From Paratrimastix pyriformis (lineage: Eukaryota; Preaxostyla; Paratrimastigidae): a stretch of 64,000 nucleotides of DNA. Of this stretch, positions 12,801-24,800 are shown piece after piece. Location: the NCBI GenBank assembly GCA_027972325.1, contig JAPMOS010000044.1:1-64000 (forward strand). The letters run 5' to 3'. Position 1 is the first letter of the stretch. The number at the start of each line of letters is the position of its first letter. A program made the translations under genes and the position numbers. Below the pieces are notes generated by a model. That model was not told the DNA's origin. It ran no database searches and saw nothing but the letters and a program-made list of their open reading frames with translations.

Positions 12801-13739
12801 ACCTGAGGCAGCAACAGGGAGGAGACAATAGCAGCCGTCAGAAGGCAGAACGGGTGAAGTGGTCGTGGTATGGTCGTGGTAGTGTGTGTGTGTGGGGAGT
12901 GGCCGGCAGACCGGGGGTCCCGATCACGACATCGACGCCCTGCTCGAGGATCTCGCACTGGCCCTGGATGGGCGCGCCGCCGTACAGGCACACCGTCCGC
13001 AGGGGCACGTAACCCGCCACACCCGTGGGGGTGTTGGCCGAGGCGAGGACGGCCTCGCCGCCACCACGGCGTCCGCTCGCCCGCTTGGCGGGCCCGTGCG
13101 TGGAATCGGGGGCAGTGCCATTGATGAGGCTTTCGAAGTCCTTCCACACCTGCACGGCCAGCTCGCGGGTGGGCAGCATCACCAGGGCGCGAGGCACCCG
13201 CTGGGCCGGTTCGAGACGCCGGCGGGGGGTCCAGCCACCCGACGAAGGGGAGGAAGCCGGGGCCTTGACGGCAGGTTCGCTCAGCTTTTTCTCCCGCAGC
13301 CGCTCAACGAGGGGCAGAGCGAAAGCCAGCGTCTTGCCAGTCCCAGTTTTGGCACGGGCAATCAGATCGAAACCTTTATGAATAGGATCGAATGCCTAGT
13401 GTTCGTGCGTACGCCAGTGTAAGAAGCATGCCCTAACTGAATACCCAAGTCCTCCACAGACTGCAGCCTGAACGGGGAACAGTCCCTCGATACCGCGCCG
13501 ATGGAGCATCTCGACGGTATGCGGGGAAATCTTGAATTTATCCAACGGGACGACCTCAATATCGATGTGTTCATCTGGAGGGCAGCCGAAGAAGAGACCG
13601 TGAAGGACGAGAAGACACATGAAAAGATGGGCTGACCGTCGTCGTCATCATGCTGCGGTTTCTTGATAGCTGCTGCCGGGGACGCAACGGGGGCAGGTGA
13701 GGGGGTCTCTCGAGCGTGTTTCTGGCCCACGGTACTCAT
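9831..13739 (-). CDS. DDX21/DDX50-like DEAD-box RNA helicase
   Basis: ATP-dependent RNA helicase, probably nucleolar and acting in ribosome biogenesis by family analogy. Exons: 13739-13637, 13574-13462, 13395-12912, 12785-12590, 12471-12130, 11889-11632, 11514-11428, 11320-10606, 10491-10286 and about 10160-9831 (stop TGA). The order of motifs is a Q-motif ([20 protein letters not shown]), Walker [19 protein letters not shown] within [15 protein letters not shown], then [10 protein letters not shown] of the second RecA lobe. A long acidic/Lys-rich linker follows, then a segment resembling the GUCT domain ([15 protein letters not shown] ... GCLRKW), and a [10 protein letters not shown] tail ending at the stop. 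GUCT plus an RGG-type tail is the DDX21/DDX50 architecture. The frame slips once in the Ala/Pro-rich linker of the fourth exon, before the DEAD motif, probably at a G/C run. Divergent from the gene at 14234. Confidence 0.88.
10188..10267. repeat. GGCAGGCAGGGG-type simple repeat in intron
   Basis: Irregular tandem GGCAGGCAGGGGGC units inside the last intron of the helicase gene. On the transcript strand they read as C/T-rich CTGCC units and so may serve as a polypyrimidine tract before the acceptor near 10170. Confidence 0.7.
11521..11548. repeat. Telomere-like (AAACCC)n tract in helicase intron
   Basis: Four to five copies of AAACCC on the + strand, read as GGGTTT on the transcript strand. 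It directly precedes the acceptor GGCTGCAG of the exon carrying [10 protein letters not shown]. It is too short to claim a telomeric origin; a T-rich splice tract is the simpler reading. Confidence 0.7.
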
Positions 13740-14233
13740 TCGCGCTTTTTCCTTTCTGAAGGGTCTAGAACCGCGGAGACAGAATTCGGCTCCCTGGAAA
13801 CTGCTTGCAAACAAAACCTCTCAGCACGTTGTACGGGGCGCAATTTATGGGTTGTTCCAAGCAGAATCAGAGATGGACATGGTTGAATCGGGATAATAGA
13901 GCCTACTCTGAAAGTGGCCATTATTTTGTGAAATCAGCAGATTATGCCAAAAGAAAGGCCCAAGATCCCGTCCGAGGTTTTTCAGCATTTTATAATAATC
14001 CATGTTGCTTCCCTCGTTCCGTCAACATACATCCCGCCTCCATTCGTCGGAGAGGCAGTTAACCTCGTTCTGGGCGAATTTTCGTGGAGGATTCGTTTTG
14101 GCGACGTCAGAACCATGAATTCCCATGACTTCCATATTGGCGAGATTGGTACCATTTTTTTGGGCTGTCGGGATGGAGCCGCATTGTACACGACAGTGCG
14201 ACTCTTCAGGCCGCCACTGCCGCCTCGCCACGC
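13740..14233. promoter_or_regulatory. Divergent intergenic region (helicase / papain-like gene)
   Basis: A 494 bp AT-richer stretch between two divergent start codons, so it should hold both promoters. I see no TATA box at a convincing distance and no RNA gene. Short open frames in it (for example 13805-14062) have neither gene-like composition nor a splice signal. Confidence 0.55.
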
Positions 14234-16267
14234 ATGAAGATCAGCCGGAATTTTTTGCTCTTCGCCCTTTTTGTGGCGACGAATTCGCTCCAGCTCACAC
14301 CCGAGAACCGGGCCCATTTTTTGAGGCATTACGAAACTGTTGTTGAGGACGGCAGCAGGACAACAATTTCTGTCAACGAACCGTCCCCTGAGATGGTCCG
14401 AGAGTTTTCCCAAGCTCGTGAGGGGCGTTCAGCCAATGACCGATGGCAAAGTCGCCCACTCGATACCCTCATCACTTACGAAGGCTCCGTTGGCCCGACT
14501 GCGGATCGAACGCTCTCTTTTTCTGGACGGTGTTTTTCATCAATTAAGTTGGTTGTGAGTTCATTGACAGACACCTCGTGTCGGGTCCATGTTCAACTGG
14601 ACTCGCCCCTTTCAAGGACCTGTGGCGAGTACCTGGTGCTGATGGATGTCTGCACCCCATGCCTCCTCTCCACCATCACGCGCCAGCATCTTTGGGGCTC
14701 TTTAGGCATACGAGGTTTTCTTTGAACCCTATTGGGTCCATGGGTCCCACGACCTGACGCTGAAGTTTCAGGGGGAGAAGGCCGCTAAGGTGTACGAAGA
14801 CCTCCAGAGCAATGGCCTGCGGGTCTTCTCCGTTGCCACAGGGGCCCTGTCCTTCGTCGAGGACCTGGCAGAAGCATACGAGCTCTTCTTCCACCCCACG
14901 AATGGGACAGTCACCCTGGAGTTGTTCCAGCAGTACATGAATGTCACCTGGACCACTCGGCCTGATCCCACGCCCATCTTCCTCGACGAGTCCCTCATCC
15001 ACAGTGGCGATGTCCTGATCATGACGGTCCGCGAATGGCCGCCACCAGACACACAGACTCAGTCACAGACACAGGCACTCAAACCACTCGCACACGCACC
15101 CCTCGTCTCCAGGACCTCGAGGGCACCAGCTTCTTCATCCACTTCGTGACGGGCAGCCACGCCTCCCACGGGGCGCTGTTTCTCTGGTTCGAGGACGGGC
15201 TCTATGTGGTCGAGAGCACCATGCCGGTCATCACGCGAACCCCCTACCGGACCTGGCTGGCAAGCCACTTCCACGACGGCTACGACGTGGTCTTCCTGCC
15301 CCTCCGCGAGGAATATCGTCGACGCTTCGACGAGGCCAAGGCCCGGGAGTACTTCCGGAGCATGGAGGGCCTGCCCTACGGCTATCACAACGTCCGTGAT
15401 GATGCCCCTCGGGGCGTCGGGGAGAGGGGGCGGTGAGCGAGCGATTGTTTTGGGCTGGCCCCTGAGTCGCCTTTGATGGCTGGGTTGGGTGCAGTTTCTC
15501 TTCGCCCATGTGGACCGGGACGACGAGACCGACTTCCCGCCGCCCCTCTCGTCGGAGACCCTGATCGCCTACGCCACCATTGGCGACCGGGTCAGCCACA
15601 AGTGGGTGGCCACAGCCATCCTCGAGGGTCCGTCCCCCCGCCATCTCTCGGCCCACCTTCGCCGGTTCTGCGTCTCCCCACCTCGCAGGCATGTCGCAGC
15701 GGCTCAAGTACTACTACGGAGGCCTGGGCCCCGTGGGCAGCATGGCCGAGCTGTGGGACGTGTGCAACCGGGCCAACATCACCATCCGCCAGCTGTGGTC
15801 CTTGCCCGAGGTCTGTCACCAGCCCTCCTCATCTTGGGCCTGATCAACAACCCAATCTGGCAGCGGGACAGCTGGGTCTACAGCGACGGGCCATCCCGGG
15901 TCTGCTCGGTCTTTGCCGTGGACATGCTGCGGGCCGCGGGGGCCATTGACGGGGCCATCGACATTCAGGCCACCGAGTTCACGCCCCGGTCTGCGCCAGC
16001 CACCCTTGTGATTGTGGCAATGGTAGGCTCACCACCGCGTGTATCTCGCGGCGCAGTGACCTGTACATGCTGGACATCTACGATGTGCGGCCCGAGGCGC
16101 TGCCGGCCGTGTGTGCCAAGCGGGATCCCAGCCTGCGGTGGTGCCACCTCTGTGGACACTACCAGGTCGACCCGCCCGGGGTGAGCTCGGTCCCGCTGTA
16201 CCCCCGCATGAACGAGCGCTGCGGGGCGCTGCCCCTCGGGTACGAGCGGCTCCCCGAGGGCTGCTAG
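14234..16267 (+). CDS. Secreted permuted papain-like (NlpC/P60-superfamily) hydrolase
   Basis: Seven exons: 14234-14647, 14706-15026, 15113-15391, 15495-15627, 15689-15810, 15864-15988 and 16057-16267 (TAG). Their lengths sum to 535 codons with every junction in phase. The start is supported by a signal peptide, MKISRNFLLFALFVATNS. The centre reads SGDVLIMTDLEGTSFFIHF, then SHASHGALFLW and DGLYVVEST. A later segment is RVCSVFAVDMLRAAGAID followed by FTPRDLYMLD. Order and spacing fit the YiiX/YaeF-like permuted papain fold, with His in SHGAL and the nucleophile Cys in VCSVF. Such enzymes cleave amide or ester bonds; the substrate cannot be read here. The first 130 residues are unassigned. It is convergent with the coiled-coil gene. 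Confidence 0.8.
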
Positions 16268-16620
16268 AGGGCTGCTCTTGGTTGGCTGCGTGTGCGACGC
16301 GCCGAATCCTGAGCGCGGCTCTAGGGCCTGGAGTTTTCCTTGTAAATGAGACAGCAGGCTTTGGGGCTGCTTGTTTTGGGTTTTTTCCCGTTCGAGTTGT
16401 TTTTTCCCCTTGTTCACCCTCCCATCCTCTGCTTCATCCTTTCGTCATCCGGAGTGTTTTTCTCTGTCTCTGTTTCCTTCGGTCGCCAAGATTGGCGCAC
16501 CTCGCCATCCACCCGGCGAGTCGCCTCCCGACCTGTACGGGCTGGGAGGGAGGGAGGGGGGGGGGGGGGGGGGGGGGGGGGGCTTCATCGCCCGGAACTC
16601 ACCTCCGCACCGGCTGACCA
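16268..16620. other. Convergent intergenic region with T/C-rich tract
   Basis: This is the 3' flank of two convergent genes. It contains a T/C-rich stretch (16370-16450) and a long G run. I see no coding sequence, tRNA or terminator consensus. Confidence 0.6.
16556..16582. repeat. G27 homopolymer
   Basis: An uninterrupted run of about 27 G in the convergent intergenic region. The exact length is unreliable in any sequencing technology. Confidence 0.85.
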
Positions 16621-17481
16621 TCAAAGATAAAGGCCGCCTTGACCTTGCGTGTCAGCATCACCCGGGGGGGTCCCTCCTTGCTGCCCTGGTGCCGATGGAG
16701 CGGACGCGGATGGGGCCTGTGTCCCAGTTTCCGGCAGGGGATGATCCCCGGCGGATGAGACGGCCGAGGATGTGGGAGGGGGAGGTGTTGCTTGGCCCTG
16801 CTGCTCTGCGTGGGCTCTCTGCGCAGCCAGTTGGAGGGCGCGCAGTTCGGCCACCAGCTTGTCCTGCTCCTCCTTCAGCCGGGCCTCGAGGCCGACAATG
16901 GTCCGCCGCATGCCGGCGATGATGCTCTCGTTTTCAGCGACGTATTCGCGGAGCTCAGGGTCCCTACCAGGGGAGGAAGATGGCACACCGTTATTCGGGA
17001 GTACAGACTCCATCATGATGGTGTTGCTCTGTTCGAGATGTGCGATGGCATTGTGGAGTCGCTTGATCTCATCGGCTGGCTGTGGAGTGAGCGACAGAGG
17101 CGCTGGCTGAACACGGCTCGCCGAAGAAGGCGTTGGAGCTGGTGTTGGTGCTGGAGCTGTCGGAGTTGGAACGAGTGGAGGCGCCCCTGCCGGAGCAGAT
17201 CTGAAATCAGTGACGAAGACGGCATCTGCGTATTTGGTCTCCTGGAAGGCCGCAACAGGATATGCGCTGGGTGAGGTGAGAGAACCTGGAATCGTAGGGC
17301 GGCTCGGCGGTTCTGCGGCGGGTTGCGGATCGCTGACGAGGGGATGTTCGTAGGTCTCGCAGAAAATGGAGAAAGCAGACCGAAAATCGGTCAAATATAT
17401 CCCCGGTGCCATTTGTTTTTCTTCGTATTCTTCCGCCGACCGGGCATGCTGCTCCTCTGTTTGACGTCCGGGTGTGGACAT
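16621..17481 (-). CDS. Coiled-coil protein, unrecognised family
   Basis: An intronless frame of 286 codons (start MSTPGRQTEE, stop just before 16621). Residues 1-120 are low complexity but carry the motif TDFRSA twice (IYLTDFRSA and VFVTDFRSA, about 60 residues apart), each after a hydrophobic or aromatic residue. Residues 135-225 show heptad-like spacing (DEIKRLHNAIAHLEQ; IIAGMRRTIVGLEARLKEEQ), so a parallel coiled coil is likely. The C-terminal 60 residues are Pro/Ser/Gly-rich. I do not recognise the family. The absence of introns in a region where neighbours have many is notable. Confidence 0.72.
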   Translation of the reverse strand: MSTPGRQTEEQHARSAEEYEEKQMAPGIYLTDFRSAFSIFCETYEHPLVSDPQPAAEPPSRPTIPGSLTSPSAYPVAAFQETKYADAVFVTDFRSAPAGAPPLVPTPTAPAPTPAPTPSSASRVQPAPLSLTPQPADEIKRLHNAIAHLEQSNTIMMESVLPNNGVPSSSPGRDPELREYVAENESIIAGMRRTIVGLEARLKEEQDKLVAELRALQLAAQRAHAEQQGQATPPPPTSSAVSSAGDHPLPETGTQAPSASAPSAPGQQGGTPPGDADTQGQGGLYL

Positions 17482-17889
17482 CCTTCCAATGGTTCTCGTA
17501 TTTGAGCCGGAAAAAAGGGCGCATCAGTCAGTCTCGTGTTCATGCAGCCTCGTGTGAGACTAACTAAGGAACCATGAGAAAGAGATCGCCACAAAAGTTT
17601 TTATCCCCCAATTCCCCCGCACCTCATCACCCCCGATAGGCCTCGCCTCATCGTTGGTGAGCTTCTGATGGCCAACAACACCACCCTTGGGGCTGAAAAT
17701 GGACCCGCGAGAAGGGGAGAGGGAGGACGGAGCGAAAAAGAGGGTTCATCTCAAGAAAGGAACAAAAGAGAAATGCCACGCACACGCACAAGTATAAAAC
17801 CCACACTTGCCTATCAACGAAGGCGCATGTGATATCCGAAACGAACAGAAGGGAGGGTGACAAAAGCAGCAAATATACGGGGGAGTCGA
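17482..17889. other. Intergenic region between coiled-coil gene and right giant gene
   Basis: A 408 bp AT-richer stretch. It should contain the promoter of the coiled-coil gene and the 3' end of the giant gene, both read on the minus strand. No gene, RNA or repeat is evident. Confidence 0.55.
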
Positions 17890-18888
17890 TTACTCTGGAG
17901 GGATGTGACCTCGGCCCAGGGCGGCGGGGCGCGGTCGGACCGGGAGGCCCGGTGGAGGGGGTGGAGGCAGCCTCCCCCGAGGGGCAGGAGGGAGGTTGAG
18001 ATCAGTTCCCCGGGGAGCAGGCGGCGGGGTGTCCGAAGAGGCCACCCGAGGGCGGTGCGGATGGGGCCGGGGCCGGGGCCGGGGCCTGCGTGCCGACAAG
18101 GCGGCCCCCAGCAGCAGCACATCGAGCGAGGGATTCGGTGTCGGGGTCTGCATCATGCGGAGCAGGGCCTCCGTGGGGGTGGCGGTGGCGGCGGAAGGGG
18201 TGGGAGTGGGGGCGGCCGACAGGGACAGGTCGAGCGAGCCGGGAAGCACCCGGCCAGGGGCATCGGCCCCACGGGCAGCTGCGGCAGCTGGAGGGGCAGA
18301 ACCCAGGAGGGACACGTCGGCCATGGTGAGTTCCCCTCCCAGCGACGCAGATGGTTGTGGTGGTGGGGTGGTTGGCCCCGCGAGTGGGGGCGGCGGAGGC
18401 GGGGGCGGAGCGCTGGGGGCCGCTGCCAGCCAGGCCGAGAAGGGCGGCGGGGGCGGAGTGGCCGCCGTGTCGGCGGCGGAGGGGCGGAGGAGGGCAGCCG
18501 GCAGCGAGGTGGCGGCGCCGAGGTCCTCGGGGGGCCGCGCCATCGCCATCTCGAGCAGCGCCGCCGCGGCCAGGGGGGGCGGGGGGGAAGGGGAGGGGAA
18601 GGGCATGGCGTCGGTCAGCAGCACGGGCGAGGCCGACCGTGCCGGCGGGGGGATGGCCTCGTCATCTGACTTCACCACGGCGGGGGTGGCGGGCGACCAG
18701 GAGTCAGGGCAAAGTTTGCCGTCGTTCTTGTCGGCGGGCTGCGGCTGCGGCTGCTGCTGGGGCGCCTTGAGGGCGGCCAGCTCGAAGGCCCCATCGGAGG
18801 CCTCCGCCCCCAGCAGCGGGTTGACGGCCACCAGGGCAGCCGGTCCCCCCGGGCCCGACGCCTCTGCGGCCTCCACGACGTGGATTCG
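17890..18888 (-). other. Cytoplasmic tail exon of right giant protein
   Basis: About 332 residues, rich in Pro, Ala and Ser, with no folded domain visible. Short conserved blocks stand out against the fast-evolving background in both paralogues: NPLLG(A) near the start, ALLEMAMARPPEDLGA, LTM(A/S)DV(A/S)LLG and SLDVLLLGAAL(S/A)ARRPRP. The end is (A)ALGRGH followed by different last residues in the two copies. These blocks look like docking motifs; partners are unknown. Confidence 0.7.
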
Positions 18889-21800
18889 CTGCGCAGCACA
18901 GGAAGGGACAGGAGACGGGGAGAGGGGGAAAGGAGGGGCATGAGAAGGACCGAATGCCAAACCAAAGCGAATGACAAATGGATCGAATGCCAAAAACAAA
19001 AAAAACCAGAGCGATGTTCGGGGGGCTCGAACGGGTGGTGCGCGCAGGCGGGGGCAAAAGGAGGAGCGGTGTGGCGGGTGGCAGGCAGGCAGGCGGAGCA
19101 GGGGGGGGTGGGGGGATCGGCTGGTTGGCTGGGCTGACCTTGTCGTCCTGGCGGCGGCGGCGGCGCCGGACGAGGAGCAGCAGGCCCAGGGCGGCCAGCC
19201 CGGCCAGGAGCAGGGCCCCCAGGGCGCCCCCCAGGTAGGCCGCCCAGAGGCCCGTGGCCCCGGCTGGCCCCACTCGGAGGCAGGCGTCGCCGCTCGTGCG
19301 GTTGTTGGCCGCGGCCGCCTCGACCAGGGCGAACTGGGGGCCCGTGCAGCGGCACCCCCAGACCAGGCCCCCCCCGCCACCGGCGGCAGTCGACTGGCAC
19401 CGAGCAGCCCCGTCGCCCCCCTGCTGGCAGTCGGCGTCCCCCCAGCAGCGGCGCGTCTCCTCCTCAGGCACTGCACGCCAGCAGCAGGCAGCAACACGCG
19501 ACGGGGGGTGGGGATGCAGGGTGAGAGAGGAGCAGGGGAGGGAAGTGTGGGTGTGTGACTGCGTGTGTCGAGGGTCGTGCGTCACGAGGCTTGGTCAGGC
19601 AGCGGTGCGGGGCGGTGCGGACCTGTGATGTTGGTTTGACACTGCGGCCCCGTGCGGCCGGCCGGGCAGCGGCACCCATAGAGGAGGCCGCCTCCGCTGC
19701 TGCCGCTGCCGCTGCCCGCCGCCACCGCCACCACGCAGGTGGCCCCGCCCCCGCCGCAGTCCTCGTCCAGCGTGCAGTTGCTCCCTGCAACACAACCCCA
19801 CCACCCACCACCGCCGCGCCCCCAGAATGGAGAAACAGCGATGACGATCGAGCCACGAGCGGTGAAGGCGAGCGGCGAAGGCAGGCAACAGCGCGAGGGG
19901 GCAGGTGATGCCGTCGAGGGGATGGGGGACAACAGTGGCGGAGGTGACGGCGGTGGCGGGGGTGAGCCGGACCGAAGTAGATCAGCGAGGGGCCCTCGGT
20001 GGCGACGCTGAGGGCGGCCGCGAGGCTGTTGCCGGCCCGGTCGGCGAGCCCGCTCAGCAGGAAGCCCACAGGCCCCACCGCGTCGGCCGCCCCCAGCCGA
20101 TACGAGCCCACGAAGGCCACCCCCACAGCCGACGCCGAGTTGCTGCTGGTGCCGGCGCTGTGGTTGGTGCCGGTGCCGGCGCTGTGGTTGGTGCTGGCGA
20201 TGGTGCCGGCCCGGGCGGCGGGGGCGAGGATGACGTTGACCGGGTGGCCGGCGATGGTGAGCCGGACGCCCTCGGGCGGACCCGGCTCGGTGGCGGTCAG
20301 GGCCACCGTCAGCAGGTCGCCCGGCTGGGCCACACGCGGGTTGGCGTTCGAGCTGCCGAAGGCCAGCCGACTCACGGCCGGCGCGGTGCAGTCCAGCACC
20401 ACCGCCCCCGCGCCACTCGCCGCCACCACCGGGGCCGCCCGCAGCCCGTTGCCGGCCAGGTCGGTGGCCTCGGTCACGGCAAACCCCAGGGCGGCCCCCT
20501 CCCAGGCCGCGCAGTCGGCCGGCCCCACCACCACCGTCGCCTCCCACCACTCGCCCGCCGCCGCCGCCGCCGTGGTGGTGGTGGTCGTGGGGCGGGCGGC
20601 CAGCGGGTGGCCGGCGATGGTGACGGCGGCCGAGCGGAGCGGCTCGCTGGCCAGGAAGCGGCCCCGCAGGGTGTCCCCCGGCCGGGCCCAGGCCCCGTCC
20701 CCCGCCGGGTTGCTGCTCGTCAGGCGGAGCTCGCCCACCACGGGGGAGGTCGTGTCTGGCGGCGGGCGGCACAGAAGGGAGAGTGGAGCCAGTCAGTCAC
20801 CAGTGAGTGGGCAGAGGCAGAGGCAGAGTAACAAAGGGAAGGGAGGATGGGCGAGGCGGACCGTTGATGACCGTGACGAGCCTCGGGCCCCCGTCCACCA
20901 CCACCACCACCGCCGACCCGCCGCCGCCACCACCGTCGCTGCAGCGCACCTCGAGGGTGCAGTTGACGGCCGTCGTCCCGTTGGCGGCCCCCGCAGCGGG
21001 CAGCCCCGCCCAGGCCGCGAAGCGGGCCCGGTAGAGCGAGCCCGGGCCGGGGGTCCCGTCGGGCAGCGTCACGTTGCCCGGGGCGCAGCCCCACTCCACC
21101 TGCGGCAGGGCGGCCCCGTCCCAGAGCACCCCGAAGGGCGGCTCGGGGCTGGCGTACGGGCAGGGGATCAGCGCCCCCGCCGCGTCCCGGGCCTCCAGCC
21201 CCAGGGTCAGGTTCTGGCCCAGGCCCACAACCACCACTGCCGCCGCCGCCGCCGACCCCCCAGAGGGGGCCACCACCCACGCCAGCCGGCTGGTGTTGGC
21301 CATGGCGGGCGCCGTCACGGCCAGGGTCGTGTTGCCCTGTGCCAGCAGTGCCAGCCGCCCCGACGCCCCGACGCCGCCCTCGGCGACCACCCGGGTGCCC
21401 ACGGCCAGCACGTGAGGCCCGGGCGCAGGGGGCCGCACCTCGCCCACGAAGTCCTCCTCCACCGAGGAGGGGGTGAGAGAGGCCGACGATCCGGTGCCGC
21501 CGCAGGACCAGGCCGGGTCGGGGGCAGGCTGGGGGGCGGGGGCCCCGTCCCAGAGCAGCTCGAAGGCGGTCCCGGCCGTCAGGGCCGTGCAGCCCACCCG
21601 GTTGCCGTACCCGTCGCGGGCCTCCACCGCCACCCGCACAGGCTGCCCCACCCCAACCTGCACTGCCACCGCCGCCGCCCCCGTCGCCGCCGCCGCCCCG
21701 GCAGCAGCGGTCGGCTGGATGATGGCGTACCGGCTCCGCTCGGCCGTCGGCGGCCCTGTGGCGGCGTGCAGGGCGGCAACACGGGGGAGCAGCGGCGAGC

Positions 21801-24800
21801 AGCGGGAAAGGCAGCCAGCAGAAGACGGAAGAGGGGATGAGACCAGACGGAGGTTCGTGAGGGCAAGAGGCAGGTGCGGGTGATGGGTGATGGCTTGCTG
21901 GCTGACGCCGCACCACCACCAAGCAGGACGTGATCGGGGCAGCCGGGAAGGGGGGAGGCGCGCGGACCAGGGAGCAGGGTGCACACGGCCCGGCCGCTCA
22001 TGGGGGCGCCCCCGCAGGTGGCCGTCAGGACGTGGGCCCCCAGCGCCCCCGAGGCCCACCGGGCCACGAAAACCGACGCCTCCGACTCGCCGCTGCCCGT
22101 GCCGCTGCCGGCGGTCGCGTTGGCGCAGCCCCAGCTGACGTTGGCCGCGGCCGGGGCCCCGTCCACCAGCAGGGCGAAGGTGGCCCCGGCCGTGGCGGCC
22201 GTGCAGGGGACCCGGTTGCCGTACGCGTCGCGGGCCGTGAAGGTGACCGCCGTCGCCCCGGCCGCCGTCGGGTCGGCCCGGCTCGTGGCGGGCGCCCCAA
22301 AGTCGCTCGGCCCCGCGGCTGCCGCCCCGGCCGTGACCCACACCACGGCCACCACCACCGGCGCCGGCGCCGCCGCAGCCCCGGCCCCCGTGGCCACCGT
22401 CGGGACGGGCTGGCCCCCGTAGCTGATGGCCACCGTGTGGGGCCCCGCCTGGGTGGGGGCCAGGGCAGCCGCGAACCGGCTGGGCGTCTCCGGGCTGCAC
22501 GACCAGGTCGGGCCGCCCCCACCACCCGGCACGGCGGCGCCCCCGGCCCCGTCCCACAGCAGCCCGAAGGTGCTGCCTGCCAGGGCGCCCGTGCAGGGGA
22601 CCGCCACCCCGGCCCCGTCGCGGGCCGCCACCAGCACCGTGCAGGCCGCCCCCGCGGGGATGCTCGCCGGGGCCACGAAGACGCTCCGCCCCGCAGCCAC
22701 CACCGCTGCACCCGCACACGGCACAGCACCGTGGGGCATCCCGCAGATCCCATGGCCGAAAACGGGCCGCCGGGAGGGGCTGGCGTGGGGCGGCTGGGGC
22801 AGCAGACCGGCGCTGATGGTCACCGTGACGGGGCCGCCCCCGAGAACCCCGCCGTCGCCGAGGGCGGTCACGGTCACCGCGTGGGCCGACCCGGCGGCTC
22901 CCGTGGCCGTGACCGAGCCCACGAAGCGGGCCGGCACCTCGGCCGAGCAGCCCCAGCTGACGACGGGCCCGCCATCCGCCACCAGCAGCCCGAAGGTGGC
23001 GTTGGCCGTGGGGCCCGTGCAGGGGATCACCGTCCCAGCCGCGTCCCGGGCCGTCACCGTCACCACAAGCTGCGAGCCCGCAGGGACGGCCGTCACCCCC
23101 GCGCCGCCGCCCCCGATGACGAAGCTGCTCCGGCCGGCCGAGGCGGGGCCTGCACCACAGCCAGCAGGCCGCCCACCAGCGCACCCACACATTCAGCGGA
23201 ATCGCGCGGGATGGAAGCCGGGATGGAAGCCGGGTGGGTGAGGGGGAAGGCAGAGGGCAGAGGGGTGGGTGGCCGGTGGCGGACCGGTGACGGTGACGTT
23301 GAGCGAGGCCGAGCCGCCCCCCGCCAGCAGCAGCGGCGCCCCGGCGCAGAGGACGGTCAGGGTGTGGGGGCCCACGTCGGCCAGGGCGGGCGTGAAGGTG
23401 CCCACGAAGAGGGCCGGCACGTCGGCCGAGCAGGCCCAGCTCAGGCCCGCCAGGGGGCTCCCGTCCTCGGCGGCCACCGTGAAGGGCGCACCCCCGGCCG
23501 TGGCCGTGGCGGTGGCCGTGCAGGGCACCGGGTTGCCGAAGGCGTCGCGCCCCGCCACCCGCACCGTGGCCGGGCTGCCCGCCGCAAGGGTGCCCCCGGC
23601 CCCGGCCTCCGCCCCGCCCGACCAGAGGCCAACCAGCGCACTCGTGCCGGCCGACAGCGAGCCTACAGAAGGGACAACGAAGGCGGGGTCTTGCCCGCTC
23701 CCCGGCACCCCCCTCCCACATCCGCCACCCGCTGCCCATGGGGGCTGCCGCAGACCCGGCCCCACCTCCACCTGGGCCGCCCCGCCGGCGCCCAAGGAGA
23801 CGCCCCCACACCGCGCGCCCAGGGTGTGCGGGCCGGCCCCCGTCGGGGTGAAGGTGGCCACGAAGAGGGCCGGCACGTCCCCCGAGCAGGTCCAGTTCAG
23901 GCCCGCCGGGGCCGCCCCGCCGTCCCACTGCAGCTCCAGCCCCGCGGCCGCGGCAGCCCCCTCGGCATCGGCGTCGGAGTCGGAGGAGGCGGCAGTGCAA
24001 GGGACGGCGTTCCCATACGCATCCCGGGCGGCGATGGTGACGCGCAGGGGCGCCCCCGCCGTGGCCAGGGCCGGGCAGCTGAGGCCGCTCTGCTGCGGGC
24101 TGACCGGACCCGGGCCCACGGCCACCGGCAGCTCGCCCCCAGCCAGCAACCCCCGGCCGGCGGGGGGCCGGCCGTGCTGACCCGGAGCAGGTGGGCCCCG
24201 CTGGCCGTGGGGGCCCCGAAGGCGCCCACGAAGAGGGCCGGCGCCGCCCCCGAGCAGCTCCACCGCACCGCCGCATCAGCCGCCGCCGCCGCCCCGCCGC
24301 CGGCCCACTGCAGCCCGAAGGCCGCCGCCGCGGTGGCGTTGCTGCAGCCGATCGGGTTGCCGTACGCGTCGCGGGCCGCCAGGACGACCGTCCCCGCGCT
24401 GCCCGCGGTCAGGGTCCCGGCAGGGGCCGCCACCACCCGACTCGCACTGGCCGCGGGGGGCCCTGCAAAGCGCGCGCGGGCACACGGACACACAGGGAGC
24501 GACCAAAGGGAAAGAAGGCCGAACGGATGGTGAGATTGACCCCCAGACGAGCGTGGCGGGCCCATGCAAGTGCCGAGGCCGAGGCCGAGGCCAGGGCCAG
24601 CCGACAGACCAGGGGTGACGGTCAGGTTGACAGCCGCCCCGCCTCCTCCGCCCAGCACCAGGCCGCCGTAGGTGGCGGCCACCCTGTGCGACCCGGCGGC
24701 GGTGAGGGTGCCCGTGGCCACGAAGAGGGACGGCACGTCGGCCGAGCAGGACCAGCTCAGCCCCAGGGCCGCCGCCCCGTCCCCCGAACCCGCGGGTGGG

